Shown one piece after another: positions 63,451 to 64,000 of a DNA stretch of 64,000 bases. Under the pieces are notes generated by a model. That model worked only from the letters and a program-made list of their open reading frames with translations. It made no database searches and had not been told where the DNA came from. Position 1 is the first letter of the stretch. Each line of letters opens with the position of its first letter. Made by a program: the position numbers and the translations under genes. Source of the stretch: Doryteuthis pealeii (taxonomy: Eukaryota > Mollusca > Cephalopoda > Myopsida > Loliginidae); contig CM042138.1 of NCBI GenBank assembly GCA_023376005.1, positions 97,647,271-97,711,270 on the forward strand. Reading direction: 5' to 3'.

Positions 63451-64000
63451 TGAATATATTATTAATACTATATAAGCGACTGGTATGATTCAATGTGGCC
63501 AGCATCTATTTTAGTTCATATCGTTTGATTGAAACGGTGGAGAAGCAGGCCCAGGTATTCTACTAACAGGTGACACTATATGAATAAAGATATTTATACC
63601 TGAGGTTTCAAAACAGAAAATCGGAACCTCTCGATATTTTGAATATACACGCCCCCAGGGGGTGTGATGGACACACCAATCCAGAAGAACTGTGATAGGT
63701 CAACAAGTGTGAAAAAGAAAGAGAGATAAAGATGGGTAGAGGATAGAGAGTTAGGAGATTTAGTATGGTGGTCAAAGTGCCGATGGTGCTAAGTGGGTTA
63801 GACCTAAGTTGGAAGGAGCCAGACAGTCTAGACCAGCTGGGAGGGGGTCCAGAGAGATGCTAAAGGGAAAAGTCCAAAGATGCTTGCCACAAACTCATCT
63901 TCATCACGGCACGGGTTCTGAATAAAAGCTATAATTATTACGCATTACCTCCTCTCCTAATCTAGCCAACATACCATTGATTTTAAATATATATCTATAT
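63451..64000. other. Unassigned right edge, possibly part of an LTR
   Basis: TGTGATGGACACACC at about 63,663, an AATAAA at about 63,921, and AACATACCA near 63,968 are the kinds of words found in an LTR. No second copy, primer site or coding is inside the window, so this remains a guess. Confidence 0.2.

Overview
This window is AT-rich, repeat-dominated nuclear DNA from an invertebrate animal. The tRNA-derived SINEs, (TC)n/(TA)n/(CA)n/(GATA)n microsatellites, jockey/RTE-like LINE ends, a Ty3/gypsy-like element, several mariner-like relics and a Helitron family together look most like a mollusc, perhaps a cephalopod. That placement is inference, because no host gene anchors it. I see no intact host protein-coding gene. 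Nearly every long open frame is a translation of microsatellite DNA or a transposon remnant.

Left third (1-22 kb): an inverted SINE cluster with TA spacers (0.7-1.25 kb); a Helitron 3' end (1.7 kb); microsatellite fields; a 48-bp minisatellite grown from the inside of a dispersed repeat (3.4-4.5 kb); a complete but coding-defective LTR retrotransposon with a 5-bp target duplication (7,526-10,595); tandem arrays of tRNA-like units (14.2-15.0 kb) and a second, transposed copy of the same segment bounded by a 23-bp direct repeat (20.8-21.6 kb); and a head-to-head mariner palindrome (19.1-19.6 kb).

Middle (22-45 kb): nested TIR elements and LINE ends (25.6-27.0 kb); two copies of a (TC)n-core-(TC)n block; a Tc/mariner-type transposase relic followed by an abutting hAT-like element (30.4-31.7 kb); LINE C-terminal pieces with (TAA)n tails; another tRNA-like array (36.6-37.1 kb); a (GATA)n higher-order satellite (39.2-39.8 kb); and an inverted SINE pair (40.7-41.3 kb).

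Right third (45-64 kb): several long near-perfect hairpins; a broken gene of an unnamed conserved protein family (52.9-53.7 kb); two oppositely oriented Helitrons, one carrying two GC-rich 282-bp units and the other matched by an empty-site sequence 0.5 kb away; and a mariner transposase relic split by a SINE with a 12-bp target duplication (61.7-62.5 kb).

Two interspersed families set the texture. I call them SINE-1 (tRNA-Gln-like head, about 290 bp) and HPR (a hairpin-tailed repeat of 370-700 bp that I read as a retroposon whose 3' end is a stem-loop plus a variable 4-bp simple repeat). SINE-2 has a different tRNA-like head (TTAGCTCAGTCGGTAGAGCG). These names are local labels, not database names. 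Boundaries were read by eye and most are good to within about 10 bases unless a target duplication fixes them.
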